Of a stretch of 64,000 bases of DNA, positions 25,598 through 34,378 are shown piece by piece (within the stretch, counting starts at the first letter, position 1; every line of letters starts with the position of its first letter). A program made the position numbers and the translations under genes. The stretch comes from Armatimonadota bacterium (GTDB taxonomy: Bacteria > Armatimonadota > Fimbriimonadia > Fimbriimonadales > Fimbriimonadaceae), in contig JAEURN010000008.1 in NCBI GenBank assembly GCA_016789105.1, positions 310,001 to 374,000 of the forward strand, given 5' to 3'. The notes under the pieces are model-generated. The model was not told where the DNA came from. It did not search any database and worked only from the letters and a program-made list of their open reading frames with translations.

Positions 25598-26808
25598 GCC
25601 AGGTTTTGCTGAGCGAGCGGGGAATCCGCCGCCAGCACCGGTGCCGGTTTGGCGGAAAGCCTAAATCCATCTGGAGTTCTTTGGTAGGTGAACGGCACCT
25701 GGCCCAAGACGCTGACCCGTTTGCAATCAAACCGGTCGGGGAGGTCTTCCGATTGCACGAGGATATCCAGGGCTTGTTGCATCAGCGCAAGCTGCTCGTT
25801 GGCGATCAGCCATTCCAGCGACCCTGCGCCCCCCTTGGCCGAGGGAAGCCCCCACAATTTTTGCAAGGCCACGGCCCCGGGGTCTGTGCGCTCTCGCAGC
25901 TTGCGCACCTTTTCCCCCAATTCGATGTATTGCGTTAGGGCCGGTTTGCCCTCGGCGTCGGCCAGGGCTTCGTTCCAAAACTTGAGGATTTCGGCTGTTT
26001 GGGCATCCACCACCACGCCCTGCTCGCGCATGGCCGCACCAAAAGTCTCTTTCTGCTCCTTGGTGAGTTCCCCGTAGCGGGTCCATGTCTCGTACTGCAA
26101 AAAGGCTGTTGTCCGCCAAACCGGGATCGGATCAATGGGTTTGGCCTGGTCCAGCACTTCATGCATCGATTTGGTCCAGGACCGGTCGCCCTCCGGCAGA
26201 CCTTCCGCGATCTCTTTCAGCGTCACAATCCGGATGAGGCTCGCCGTGCGCAGCGAACCGGGGTCGTGGGATGACAACACGTGCCCGGATGCGGCAAAGC
26301 CGGTCCGGGCCTCACCGGGGCCGAATGCCGGCAACCGTTCTGCCCACACAGTGGCCGCGTCCCCGATTGCTGACCAAACCGGGTAATCAGAAAATGCCGC
26401 CGACCGGTAGTCGATCGACCATTGGGCTGCCGGCTTGGAAGCGGCCCGGGCAAAAAGGTCGGCAAGCGCCCCGCATTCGGAAAGGAGTTGGGCCTTGTCT
26501 TCATCCAAAATCCGACCGTTGGAGAGGGATTGCCAACGCTTGTCGTCGATCTTTGGCCGGACTCGTTGCCATTCGTCGAAAACGCCCTTATAGGCCAATG
26601 CCGCATTCCGTGACGGTTCGACGGACACCGGCTCTGGTACCTCGTCGGCGGTTAGAGGAATCCCATGCGACCGTGCCTTGGAAAACTCGGCTTCCAGCGA
26701 ATTGGAAGCTGAATTCAGGCTCCGATAAAGGGCCAATCCGCCTCCGCCGCAAAGGGCCAGGAACAAAATGGCCAACCCGATGGCGATCCACAAAACCCGG
26801 CGTTTCAA
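25576..26808 (-). CDS. Membrane-anchored protein of unknown function
   Basis: The start is TTG at 26808, preceded at good spacing by GCGAGG; this gives MKRRVLWIAIGLAIL, a positively charged end and one membrane helix (about residues 5-27). The remaining 380 residues should lie outside the cytoplasm and are largely helical, with Trp-rich motifs such as VFDEWQRVRPKIDDKRW and FLQYETWTRYGELTKEQK. I recognise no family. An in-frame opening continues upstream to 27501 but overlaps two better-supported plus-strand genes and is rejected. A TACAAT box (26825-26830) could serve as promoter, back to back with that of the VOC gene. Confidence 0.7.
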   Translation of the reverse strand: MKRRVLWIAIGLAILFLALCGGGGLALYRSLNSASNSLEAEFSKARSHGIPLTADEVPEPVSVEPSRNAALAYKGVFDEWQRVRPKIDDKRWQSLSNGRILDEDKAQLLSECGALADLFARAASKPAAQWSIDYRSAAFSDYPVWSAIGDAATVWAERLPAFGPGEARTGFAASGHVLSSHDPGSLRTASLIRIVTLKEIAEGLPEGDRSWTKSMHEVLDQAKPIDPIPVWRTTAFLQYETWTRYGELTKEQKETFGAAMREQGVVVDAQTAEILKFWNEALADAEGKPALTQYIELGEKVRKLRERTDPGAVALQKLWGLPSAKGGAGSLEWLIANEQLALMQQALDILVQSEDLPDRFDCKRVSVLGQVPFTYQRTPDGFRLSAKPAPVLAADSPLAQQNLAYEFRSK

Positions 26809-26824
26809 AAATGAACCTCGCAAT

Positions 26825-26830
26825 ATTGTA
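26825..26830 (-). promoter_or_regulatory. Candidate -10 box for the membrane-anchored protein gene
   Basis: TACAAT on the minus strand lies 16 nt before the TTG start, leaving room for the GCGAGG ribosome site, so this gene has a normal leader. Confidence 0.4.
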
Positions 26831-26862
26831 AAAATAGTAGACGCACGTCGGTTAATCGGGGG

Positions 26863-26868
26863 TAAGAT
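26863..26868 (+). promoter_or_regulatory. -10 box of the VOC gene, leaderless type
   Basis: TAAGAT ends 6 nt before the ATG at 26875. No ribosome-binding sequence fits in between. Confidence 0.55.
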
Positions 26869-26874
26869 CGATTC

Positions 26875-27264
26875 ATGGAAATTCGGCTTGACGCCATCGG
26901 CATTGTGAGCGCCGATATTGCGGCCTCGTTGCGATTTTACGCCCTCTTGGGGGTGCCGGTACCGGACTTCGACGCGACCGAGGATCACTTGGAAGCAACC
27001 CTCCCCAATGGCATCCGGTTGATGTGGGATTCGCTCGACCTGATCAAGCAATTGGACAAGAATTGGCAGTCCCCGGTCGGCCAGCGCACGGGAATGGCTT
27101 TCCACTGTGGAAATGCGGCCGGCGTCGATTCGGTTTTCTCTTCGGTGTTGGCGGCTGGGTTCAAAGGCTCGATGGAACCGTTCGATGCTTTTTGGGGACA
27201 GCGTTACGCCCAAGTCGTCGATCCCGACGGTAATAAGGTCGATCTTTTCGCCCCGTTGGGTTGA
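26875..27264 (+). CDS. VOC (glyoxalase/bleomycin resistance) family protein
   Basis: The 129-residue protein shows the paired beta-alpha-beta3 modules of the vicinal oxygen chelate fold: IRLDAIGIVSADIAASLRFY at the N-terminus, AFHCGNAAGVDSVFSSVL in the middle and QVVDPDGNKVDLFAPL at the end. The first-strand metal ligand position carries no His or Glu in the usual place (DAIGIV), so metal binding is uncertain, and a binding or resistance role rather than a true glyoxalase is possible. Single gene; the FAD oxidoreductase starts 40 nt later with its own box. Confidence 0.82.
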   Translation: MEIRLDAIGIVSADIAASLRFYALLGVPVPDFDATEDHLEATLPNGIRLMWDSLDLIKQLDKNWQSPVGQRTGMAFHCGNAAGVDSVFSSVLAAGFKGSMEPFDAFWGQRYAQVVDPDGNKVDLFAPLG

Positions 27265-27292
27265 GGGTCGGCCAGGGCTGGTTTCCGGTGGG

Positions 27293-27298
27293 TACGAT
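27293..27298 (+). promoter_or_regulatory. -10 box of the FAD oxidoreductase gene, leaderless type
   Basis: TACGAT ends 6 nt before the GTG at 27305, the same geometry as the VOC gene just upstream. Confidence 0.5.
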
Positions 27299-27304
27299 GG
27301 TTGT

Positions 27305-28846
27305 GTGAGCGACCGGTTCCACTTGGAATGCGATGTTTGCATCGTTGGTGGCGGGACCGGGGGCACGGCCGCCGCCCTGGCCCTGGCCGGAACAGATGTC
27401 CGGGTCTTGTGGATCACGGGGCCCGGCCCGATCGGAGGGCAGTTGACCTCCCAAGCCGTGCCGCCAGACGAGCACCCTTGGATCGAGACCACAGGATGCA
27501 CGGCTACCTATCGGGAGTTCCGGAACCGGGTCAGAGCCCACTACCGGTTGCATGGCGGCATAACGCCCGCCGCCCAGGCCGATCCGTTCCTGAACCCAGG
27601 TGGAGGCTGGGTGAGCCGGCTTTGCTTTTCCCCGGTAGTCGGGGTCGAAGTCCTGCACGCCATGCTCGGGGCTCCGGCCGACATTTCCATGCAGGACAAC
27701 TGGGTACCCCTCGCGGCCGACGTTGCCGGTGACCGGATCAGATCGGTGCGTTTCAGCCGTCCGGGGGCGGACGATATCACGGTTGAGGCGGCATTCTTCC
27801 TTGATGCCACTGAGCTCGGCGACCTCATCCGAGCAACTGGAACCGAATACCGCCTGGGAGCAGAGTCCCAAGCTCAAACCGGGGAGCCGAATGCCTTGCC
27901 GGGCGAACCGGAACCTGGAAACGTCCAGTCGTTCACCTGGTGCGCGGCCCTCACTTATGAAGAAGGTGCGGATCACACCATCGAAGAGCCTGCGAACTAC
28001 CCTTTTTGGCGAGATCACCAGCCTCCCCATTGGCCGGACAAACTTCTGAGCTTCAGCATGCTCAATGTCCAGACTGGGGAGCCCCGGCACTTCCCCCTGT
28101 TCGGCAACGGCGGATTCAACTTGTTTTCGTACCGCCAAATCGCAAATCCCGAAATCCACAAAGATGGGGTGCCGGCCGCCACGATCATGAACTGGCCCAT
28201 GAACGATTACGCCTTGGGGTCGGTGGTCGATGTCGATCCCCGCGAGGCCGAGAGCCACTTTGAATCAGCCAAAGACCTCACCCGGTCGATGCTCTATTGG
28301 CTCCAGAAAGAACATGGGTACCGGGGCTTGCGGTTCGCCCCAGAGCACACGGGCACCGACGACGGGCTCGCCGCCGAACCCTACATCCGTGAAAGCCGGC
28401 GAATCGAAGCCCTTCACACCGTGTGTGAACAGGATATTGCGGCTTACACCAACCCAGGACTATCCGTGGCGCCCGAAATGCCGATGAGCGTCGGGGTTGG
28501 GGCCTACCGGATCGACCTCCACCCCAGCGCCAATGGGCACCCGACCATCGACACCAGCACCTTGCCCTTCCAAATCCCGCTGGGGAGCTTGATCCCGGTG
28601 CGGGTACGGAACTTGATCGTAGCTGGCAAGAACTTGGGCGTCACCCACATCACCAACGGGTGTTACCGGCTGCACCCCATCGAGTGGAACATCGGCGAAG
28701 CCGCCGCCCACCTTGCCGCATCGTGCCTGCAACAAGGAACGGAGCCGGCGGGGATCCATGGCTCCGAACAGAGATTCAACGAATTCCGGAACCGGCTTTG
28801 GCGAGCAGGGGTCCAGACGGACTGGCCACGGCTCAGACCCCTCTAA
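27305..28846 (+). CDS. FAD-dependent oxidoreductase (FAD_oxidored family)
   Basis: The start is GTG at 27305 (MSDRFHLECDVCIVGGG); the opening extends upstream through the VOC gene but that part is not coding. The 513-residue protein has the dinucleotide-binding motif VCIVGGGTGGTAAALA (about residues 11-26), the GGQLTSQAVPPDEHPWIE stretch typical of this family, FFLDATELGDL in the middle, and the C-terminal FAD-binding segment NLIVAGKNLGVTHITNG. Members are uncharacterised oxidoreductases, often with a bound FAD and linked to carbohydrate breakdown in planctomycetes and relatives. No signal peptide, so cytoplasmic. Confidence 0.85.
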   Translation: MSDRFHLECDVCIVGGGTGGTAAALALAGTDVRVLWITGPGPIGGQLTSQAVPPDEHPWIETTGCTATYREFRNRVRAHYRLHGGITPAAQADPFLNPGGGWVSRLCFSPVVGVEVLHAMLGAPADISMQDNWVPLAADVAGDRIRSVRFSRPGADDITVEAAFFLDATELGDLIRATGTEYRLGAESQAQTGEPNALPGEPEPGNVQSFTWCAALTYEEGADHTIEEPANYPFWRDHQPPHWPDKLLSFSMLNVQTGEPRHFPLFGNGGFNLFSYRQIANPEIHKDGVPAATIMNWPMNDYALGSVVDVDPREAESHFESAKDLTRSMLYWLQKEHGYRGLRFAPEHTGTDDGLAAEPYIRESRRIEALHTVCEQDIAAYTNPGLSVAPEMPMSVGVGAYRIDLHPSANGHPTIDTSTLPFQIPLGSLIPVRVRNLIVAGKNLGVTHITNGCYRLHPIEWNIGEAAAHLAASCLQQGTEPAGIHGSEQRFNEFRNRLWRAGVQTDWPRLRPL

Positions 28847-28849
28847 TGG

Positions 28850-29875
28850 CTATTCACCCGCAAAGGCGTCCCGCGCCGATTTGAGAAGCTTTTCCTTTTG
28901 ATCCGGGGCATATCCGGCCCATCCGCTGATGACGGCCCCGTCGCGTCCCACATAGAAGATGTAGGGGGTGACGGGGATGTCGAGCTCACCTTCGATCGCC
29001 CCCGAGGGGTCCGCCACCGCCGTCCACTTGCGTTTGGGGGCGGGCCCATCCAAATGCACTTCGACCAAGGCAACCCCCAAGCCTTTCAGGGTCGCGGCCA
29101 GCGCTGGGGCATCCTTGACGATCAAATTGTCTGGATTGCCGCCCTCGGCGGTGACCAGAATCGCGAGGCCACCCTTGTTCAAACCGGCAAAGTCTGCCCC
29201 TTTCCAAGATTTCAAGTTGAGCTTGGCGCCGGTTGTGGGTGGGTAGTGGACTTTGGGGGCATTGCCAAGCACGTATCCGACCGGCGGTTGGTACACCCAT
29301 GCCGAAATGTCGAAATAAGGCCATGTGTACTCGGTGAATTCAAAGGTCATCAATGGGTTTTGCGGCTGTTGGATTTCGGCGCGCATCAACATGCCGTCGG
29401 GGCCGATGGCAAAGCGGGCCGAACTCGGCCCTTCCATCGATTGCTCGGTCATCTTGATCCAATCGCATTCGACCCCTTGGATTGTTGACTTGCCATCTGG
29501 CTTGGCCTTCTTCAGGTTCTCAATTTTGCGGAACGACCACAGGAATCCCGGATAGAGGTCGCTGGCAAAAGAGGCTTCCGGCGGGGGAGGCGACATCTTC
29601 GCGCCGGTTTCATATTCGTAATACGCTTTGGAGGCATGGTTTGCCAAAAGGACGCGGTGGCCCTGTTGATAAAAATCCACCTTTCCCTCCGGCATGGAAA
29701 AGGCGGCCATCTGCTGATCTGGCCAAGCGTAGCTGAGCTTGGCGGTCAGGCGGTATGCCCCGGCAGTGGCTGAAAAGGTGATTCCCCGGCGGTCAGCCGC
29801 ATTCAAAAACTGGACGAGGCGCTCGACCGGGCCCGATTGGGCAATTGCCGATACCGCCATGACCGCAGCAATCAT
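28850..29875 (-). CDS. Secreted protein with LolA-like N-terminal and thioredoxin-like C-terminal domain
   Basis: The 341-residue protein begins with a short hydrophobic signal (MIAAVMAVSAIAQ) without a positive end; a stop codon just upstream of the alternative GTG (29878) rules out a longer start. Residues 15-190 resemble outer-membrane lipoprotein-sorting or DUF2092-type proteins (KVDFYQQGHRVLLANH, then FRKIENLKKAKPDGKSTIQG, then MLMRAEIQQPQNPLMTFEF). The C-terminal 120 residues resemble a TlpA/AhpC-type thioredoxin fold (IPVTPYIFYVGRDGAVISGW), but without a CXXC pair, so no redox activity is expected. Divergent from cheW, and ends 3 nt from the FAD oxidoreductase. Confidence 0.65.
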   Translation of the reverse strand: MIAAVMAVSAIAQSGPVERLVQFLNAADRRGITFSATAGAYRLTAKLSYAWPDQQMAAFSMPEGKVDFYQQGHRVLLANHASKAYYEYETGAKMSPPPPEASFASDLYPGFLWSFRKIENLKKAKPDGKSTIQGVECDWIKMTEQSMEGPSSARFAIGPDGMLMRAEIQQPQNPLMTFEFTEYTWPYFDISAWVYQPPVGYVLGNAPKVHYPPTTGAKLNLKSWKGADFAGLNKGGLAILVTAEGGNPDNLIVKDAPALAATLKGLGVALVEVHLDGPAPKRKWTAVADPSGAIEGELDIPVTPYIFYVGRDGAVISGWAGYAPDQKEKLLKSARDAFAGE

Positions 29876-29963
29876 CACTGGATCCCATCATGGCAGATAC
29901 TCCGGCGGATTTAACAGGAATATCGGTCGGGTTTAACGGAACAGAGTACTGGAGGACCTGTCT

Positions 29964-30422
29964 ATGGCAGAAATGAAATACGTCATCTTCACGCTTGAAG
30001 GAGAGCGGTACGGCATCCCGATCGATCGGGTCGAAAGGATTTTGGACAACCAGTCTCCGACCCACATCCCACGCGCACCCAAAATGGTGATGGGCGTCTT
30101 TGAACTGCGGGGTGAGACCCTCGCTGCTGTCGACCTGCGCACGAGGATGGATTTCCCCACCCGCGATGGCCGCGCCAACTACATCGTCGTCTCCGGGGCT
30201 TTCGGACGGACGGCCTTGCGTGTGGATGGCGTCCAAGGCATCGAGGCCTTTGAAGACGGGGAGATCGATGAGAGCCCGGCGATGCTGAAAAACGCCGATG
30301 ATGCCTTTTTTGAGGCGATCGGCCGCAAAGGCGACAATTTGACAGTCCTTTTAGACACCGACCACCTGCTTCCCGTGGCGGTGGCCAAGGCGGTTGGTAA
30401 GGCCCACAAGGCGGCTGCCTAA
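29964..30422 (+). CDS. CheW-like chemotaxis scaffold protein
   Basis: The 152-residue protein is a single CheW domain: YVIFTLEGERYGIPIDRVERIL, then PRAPKMVMGVFELRGETLAAVDLRTRM split over two strands, and YIVVSGAFGRTALRVDGVQGI. CheW couples chemoreceptors to the kinase CheA. No cheA, receptor or response regulator is nearby, so this copy is solitary. It has a strong Shine-Dalgarno GGAGG 9 nt before the ATG, unlike many neighbours. Its stop overlaps the stop of the opposing LON-domain gene by 4 nt. The C-terminal tail is rich in Ala/Lys (VAKAVGKAHKAAA). Confidence 0.88.
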   Translation: MAEMKYVIFTLEGERYGIPIDRVERILDNQSPTHIPRAPKMVMGVFELRGETLAAVDLRTRMDFPTRDGRANYIVVSGAFGRTALRVDGVQGIEAFEDGEIDESPAMLKNADDAFFEAIGRKGDNLTVLLDTDHLLPVAVAKAVGKAHKAAA

Positions 30423-31093
30423 TTCAGGTTGATCCACTCGGCCAAGTCTTGAGGGGTCAGCCGGGAATAAAGCGGCTGCTCTTGTTCGGCAAGGTGGTCT
30501 TCGATCACGGGGACTAATTCGGCGAGCCTTTCAACGGTATCGGTGACTTCGATCAACCGCTGTTGCCGAATGGGCTCCAGGCCAAGGAATTCGGCGACAA
30601 CAAACGACAAAGCCACCGGATCTTCAGGCAGTTTCACCGATGCGACTTGCATGTTGGCGTGCTGAAGGGCTTGCTCGATCAGGGTGGACATCAGCTCACG
30701 GACCCGGATCGCAAGGGCTTCTTGGCGGTTAGGCTCAGCCGATTCTTCCTCCGTCACCGGTTCGACATGCCCGACAAGGTAAGGGAATTTGTCTTCTTCG
30801 ATCCGGCGGATCCGGAACCGCCGCCGCCCCTCAACAACGATGTCCATCGTCTTGTCCGAATGGGTTTGGACGGAGAGGATCCGGCAGGCCGTGCCCACCA
30901 AATGGGGGTCGTCGAGCCCGCCCGAACCACCCGCCGACTTGTTGAGACAGATCCCGAATCCGGTTTCGTTGCGGAGGCAATTGCGCACCAGTTCCAGGTA
31001 ACGCGGCTCAAAAATATGGATCGGCATGCGCGCGTGGGGCAACAGCACCGCATTGAGAGGAAACAACGGGAGTTCCTCAAGCTGATCCAGCAT
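30419..31093 (-). CDS. LON substrate-binding-domain protein
   Basis: The 224-residue protein matches the N-terminal substrate-binding domain of Lon protease without the ATPase or peptidase parts: LPLFPLNAVLLPHARMPIHIF, FEPRYLELVRNCL, VGTACRILSV, and the helical end RLAELVPVIEDHLAEQEQ. Such stand-alone proteins are widespread and poorly understood; they may recruit or shield substrates. The ATG at 31093 lies 7 nt after a TATACT box, so it is chosen over an earlier in-frame start (31123) that would sit upstream of the expected transcript. Confidence 0.88.
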   Translation of the reverse strand: MLDQLEELPLFPLNAVLLPHARMPIHIFEPRYLELVRNCLRNETGFGICLNKSAGGSGGLDDPHLVGTACRILSVQTHSDKTMDIVVEGRRRFRIRRIEEDKFPYLVGHVEPVTEEESAEPNRQEALAIRVRELMSTLIEQALQHANMQVASVKLPEDPVALSFVVAEFLGLEPIRQQRLIEVTDTVERLAELVPVIEDHLAEQEQPLYSRLTPQDLAEWINLN

Positions 31094-31100
31094 AGGAGCG

Positions 31101-31106
31101 AGTATA
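31101..31106 (-). promoter_or_regulatory. -10 box of the LON-domain gene, leaderless type
   Basis: TATACT on the minus strand is one base from the TATAAT consensus and ends 7 nt before the ATG at 31093. Confidence 0.6.
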
Positions 31107-31287
31107 GCCACCGGGCCGGGCAAAAAACCTGCTTGCCGCCCCTGGGCAATTCGGTCCGATCACAGTCTTTGGAGGGCACAAAGTCCGGGAGTTGGCTGTC
31201 CAACCCCTGCGCCAAGTCGCGGCCCTGGCAAAGCTGGGTAACCTCAACCAAGCGGATTTTTGGCGTCAAACGGGGCGGGGCCGCAGC

Positions 31288-33039
31288 ATGAGCATCACCG
31301 ATATGGGAACTTTCGAATCCGACGACTTGCAGCGCAAGCTACAAGACCTCACCGCCGAACTCGAACGGCTCAGACAGGAGAATAATTCGCTCAAGTCTGG
31401 CGGTGGCCAAGAAGAGGGCCAGGCCTCAGATAGCGCCGTCCGCGCCACGCCGGTCGAATCCAGTGGAGAAGTCGCCAACATTCAAGAAGGCGACGTCACC
31501 CTGAGAAGGCTTGTGCAACGGATCGCCATGATCCTCCAGGCCGAGAAGATCGTCATCATGTTCTTCGAGTCCGAGGCCGGCGAACTCGTCGCTATCCCCC
31601 CGGCCTATGGCCTCGACGACGAAAAGCTCAGCCATTTCCGCGTGCGCGCCACCCAAGGGGTTTCTGGCGAAGTCTTCCGAGAAGGCATCCCGGCGGTCTT
31701 CCACAACGCCGCCACCGATGACCGCACCAGCAAAGACCTGGTCACCCTGCTCCACGTCACCAATGGGGTCACGGTGCCCTTGGTTATTGAAAAGCGAGAC
31801 GAAGAAAACCGGATCACCGACCGCAAAACCATCGGGGTCCTCCACGCGTTCAACAAACGCCACGGCGAAGAATTCAATGACGAAGACGTGCGGCTCTTGG
31901 AGCGGATGGCCAAAAACGTCGGCTCGATCATCGCGAACCTGCAGCTTTACAAAGCCGTCATGCGGGAAAACGAAGAGCTCCTGCAGACCTTCGAATCCCT
32001 CACCAGCGGACTTGTGCTCGTTTCGCCAGAAGGCAAAATCAGCCAGATGAACGCCACTGCCCGCGCTATCTTCCGCATGGAGGGCGAGGTCATCGGACGC
32101 CACTATGAAGAAGTCACCGATTCCGATATCCTGCGCGCCTTCATGGCTTCGGGGTTGAACGGGGAAGAGCCCGCGGCCATCGACGTTGAAATCGACCTCA
32201 GCCATTCGATGCGCGACTACCAGGTTCAAGGTGCTCAAGTCCGCAACGAAGAAGGAAAGCAACTCGGATATGTGATGATCATCAACGACATCACCGAGCA
32301 GAAAAACCTCGACAAGATGAAGAGTTCGTTCGTGGCCATGGCCTCGCACGAACTGCGGACCCCGCTCACCGCCATCAAAGGATTTTCCAGCACCCTCCTG
32401 GACGGAGTTGACCACGAACTCTACAGCAAAGAAGACCAAAAGGAGTTCCTTGGGATCATCGTCGGCGAATGCGACCGGCTCCGCCGCCTCATCGACGACC
32501 TCCTCAACACCGCCCGGATCGAATCGGGAGAAAGCCTCAAACCCAACTACACCGAGTTCGAGTTTGTCCCGCTGCTTGAAAAAGTTGTCCGCGTGCAAAA
32601 CCAGGCCTCCAACCGGCACGAGGTCAAGTTGCAAATCCATGGCGATGCGCCGGCCACCATCATCGGCGACGAAGACAAGTTCGACCAAATCCTTACCAAC
32701 CTCCTTAACAACGCCATCAAATACTCCCCCGAAGGCGGCGACGTGGTCGTGCATGCTTGGACAGAGGGTGACCAGATCAAAGTCGGCGTCGAAGACCACG
32801 GGATCGGGATTCCCAAAGAGCACCTGGCCCGCGTTTTTGAACGGTTCCACCGGGTCAACAACGAAGACAACCGCAAGATCTACGGAACCGGGCTCGGGCT
32901 CTTCTTGGTCAAGCACCTTGTTGAACAAGTGCACATGGGGCAAATCTGGGTTGAATCGGAAATCGGCAAGGGCTCGACGTTCCTTTTCACCATGCCCAAA
33001 CGCATCAACATCGAAGAGGCCAAGGAACTCAACAACTAG
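31288..33039 (+). CDS. Soluble sensor histidine kinase (GAF-PAS-HisKA-HATPase)
   Basis: The 583-residue protein has no membrane helix. Domains in order: a short coiled coil (about residues 10-35, LQDLTAELERLRQENN), a GAF domain (about 60-220, including FHNAATDDRTSKDLV and NVGSIIANLQLY), a PAS domain (about 228-345), HisKA with the phospho-acceptor in MASHELRTPLTAIKGF (about 351-366), and the ATPase with N box NLLNNAIKYSPEGGD, G1 VEDHGIGIP and G2 GTGLGLFLVKHLVEQ. No response regulator is adjacent. The start ATG at 31288 is one choice; a second ATG five codons on also fits. Its TAG shares one base with the GTG of the next HAD gene. Confidence 0.9.
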   Translation: MSITDMGTFESDDLQRKLQDLTAELERLRQENNSLKSGGGQEEGQASDSAVRATPVESSGEVANIQEGDVTLRRLVQRIAMILQAEKIVIMFFESEAGELVAIPPAYGLDDEKLSHFRVRATQGVSGEVFREGIPAVFHNAATDDRTSKDLVTLLHVTNGVTVPLVIEKRDEENRITDRKTIGVLHAFNKRHGEEFNDEDVRLLERMAKNVGSIIANLQLYKAVMRENEELLQTFESLTSGLVLVSPEGKISQMNATARAIFRMEGEVIGRHYEEVTDSDILRAFMASGLNGEEPAAIDVEIDLSHSMRDYQVQGAQVRNEEGKQLGYVMIINDITEQKNLDKMKSSFVAMASHELRTPLTAIKGFSSTLLDGVDHELYSKEDQKEFLGIIVGECDRLRRLIDDLLNTARIESGESLKPNYTEFEFVPLLEKVVRVQNQASNRHEVKLQIHGDAPATIIGDEDKFDQILTNLLNNAIKYSPEGGDVVVHAWTEGDQIKVGVEDHGIGIPKEHLARVFERFHRVNNEDNRKIYGTGLGLFLVKHLVEQVHMGQIWVESEIGKGSTFLFTMPKRINIEEAKELNN

Positions 33040-33692
33040 TGGCTGTCCGGGGGGTCGTCTTCGATTTTGACGGCCTCATCCTCGATACCGAAACCCCTGA
33101 GTTCGAAAGCTGGGCGTGCGTGTTTGCCTCTCACGGTGCCACCCTGGAGCCTAACGAGTGGGCCAATTGTGTCGGAGGGGGCGAAGTGCCCTGGAAAGTA
33201 GAAGACCACCTGGCTGAACTGGTTCCAGGGATCGACGTTCGGGCCGCAGAAGCCGAAGTGAGGCGTATCCGCGATGCTCGGCTACTCGAAATCTCACCTA
33301 GGCCAGGAGTTTTCGAGATCCTTTCCCTGCTAGACGACATGCAGATCCCCTTTGCCATCGCTTCCAGCTCCCGGCATTTGTGGGTCGACGGCCATCTGCA
33401 AAACCATGGTCTGCGAGACCGGTTCCCGATCATTTGGACCGCAGACCGGGTGGGGGCAAAAAAGCCAGATCCCAAGGTCTACTTGGCGGCGGTCGCCGAA
33501 CTCGGGACAAATCCAGCCGAAACCTTGGCCTTTGAAGATTCGACCAACGGCCTCCTCGCCGCAAAGAGGGCCGGGATGGCGGCTGTGGCCATCCCCAACC
33601 CTGTCACAGCCTCGTTCGATCTCAGCCTGGCTGACCGCCGTTTGGAATCGCTCCTGCAGGCAGACCGCCGGTTTTTAGAACAGTTTGCCTAA
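33039..33692 (+). CDS. HAD subfamily IA hydrolase (beta-phosphoglucomutase-like)
   Basis: The 217-residue protein has HAD motif I VVFDFDGLILDTE (Asp9, Asp11), a helical C1 cap (about residues 16-85), motif II Ser in AIASSSRHLWVDGHL, motif III Lys in GAKKPDPKVYLAA and motif IV FEDSTNGLLAAKRAG. This arrangement fits beta-phosphoglucomutase and small phosphatases of sugar phosphates. The GTG start overlaps the TAG of the histidine kinase by one base, so translation is coupled; why a sensor kinase and a HAD enzyme would share a transcript is not clear. Its end overlaps the opposing gene by 4 nt. Confidence 0.86.
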   Translation: MAVRGVVFDFDGLILDTETPEFESWACVFASHGATLEPNEWANCVGGGEVPWKVEDHLAELVPGIDVRAAEAEVRRIRDARLLEISPRPGVFEILSLLDDMQIPFAIASSSRHLWVDGHLQNHGLRDRFPIIWTADRVGAKKPDPKVYLAAVAELGTNPAETLAFEDSTNGLLAAKRAGMAAVAIPNPVTASFDLSLADRRLESLLQADRRFLEQFA

Positions 33693-34357
33693 CCGGCCTT
33701 CTCAATCAAAATCGTGCCCCGGTCGGTTTTTGACCATTTGAGTTTTGCCGCATCGCAAATCACGTCAAGGGCATATTTGAGGCTCGTGTCGATCAAAAAG
33801 GCGTCCAGCTTGTAATCGGGCACCGATTCGCCGACTTCGATCTTGACCCCGGTCTGCCGGGAGAACTCTTCAAAGACTTTGCGGATCGGCGTCACGCTGT
33901 ACCGGGTTGTGAGGTGCTTCTGAAGCGCTTCGTCGGAGACGCGTCCTTTGGCCGGAGTTTCTGGTTGGCCGGTGTTTTCCGGGCGGGTCGGTGTGGGGTT
34001 CGGCTTGGCTGAGGTCGGCTTGGCCTGAGGTTTGGGACGGTTCTTCCCAATGTAATAGACGCCTCCTTTCACCTCATATCCGATTTCGGCATTCTGGACG
34101 ACGATATCTAATGCCTCTTGGAACGTGACCTCTTCCAGGTGGAGGTACAGCACCCAGCGGACCCCGGCATCCAGCACGAAATTGTGTCCGGATTGCCGGA
34201 ACAGTTCGTAAAGGACGCTGCGGACATCATCCCCTTTGGCCGAGATCGACACTTGCGGGCCATCCACGGCAACCGGGTTTGGCTTTACCTCTTCCTGGGC
34301 GGTGGCCAGGCATGTCATGGAAGCCAGGATGAGGGCGATCGGTGCGGCTAGTTTCAT
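33689..34357 (-). CDS. Secreted protein with two STN/secretin N0-like domains
   Basis: The 222-residue protein has a signal peptide (about residues 1-20, ending CLATAQ). Two related modules follow: the first (about 36-103) contains VRSVLYELFRQSGHNFVLD and the second (about 146-220) IRKVFEEFSRQTGVKIEV and DVICDAAKLKW. Both resemble the STN/N0 domain found in secretins and TonB receptors. They are joined by a Pro/Thr/Lys-rich linker (about 110-142). There is no secretin barrel, so it is not a channel; a periplasmic adaptor is more likely. It is the third gene of a set with the zinc-finger protein 21 nt upstream and the DnaJ-WD40 protein. Confidence 0.68.
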   Translation of the reverse strand: MKLAAPIALILASMTCLATAQEEVKPNPVAVDGPQVSISAKGDDVRSVLYELFRQSGHNFVLDAGVRWVLYLHLEEVTFQEALDIVVQNAEIGYEVKGGVYYIGKNRPKPQAKPTSAKPNPTPTRPENTGQPETPAKGRVSDEALQKHLTTRYSVTPIRKVFEEFSRQTGVKIEVGESVPDYKLDAFLIDTSLKYALDVICDAAKLKWSKTDRGTILIEKAG

Positions 34358-34378
34358 CGTTTTCTCTCTGTTTGGTCG

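Noticed and set aside
26809-27501. 231-codon extension of the minus-strand gene ending at 25576
   Set aside because: It overlaps the VOC gene and the start of the FAD oxidoreductase; a TTG with GCGAGG and a membrane helix mark the real start.
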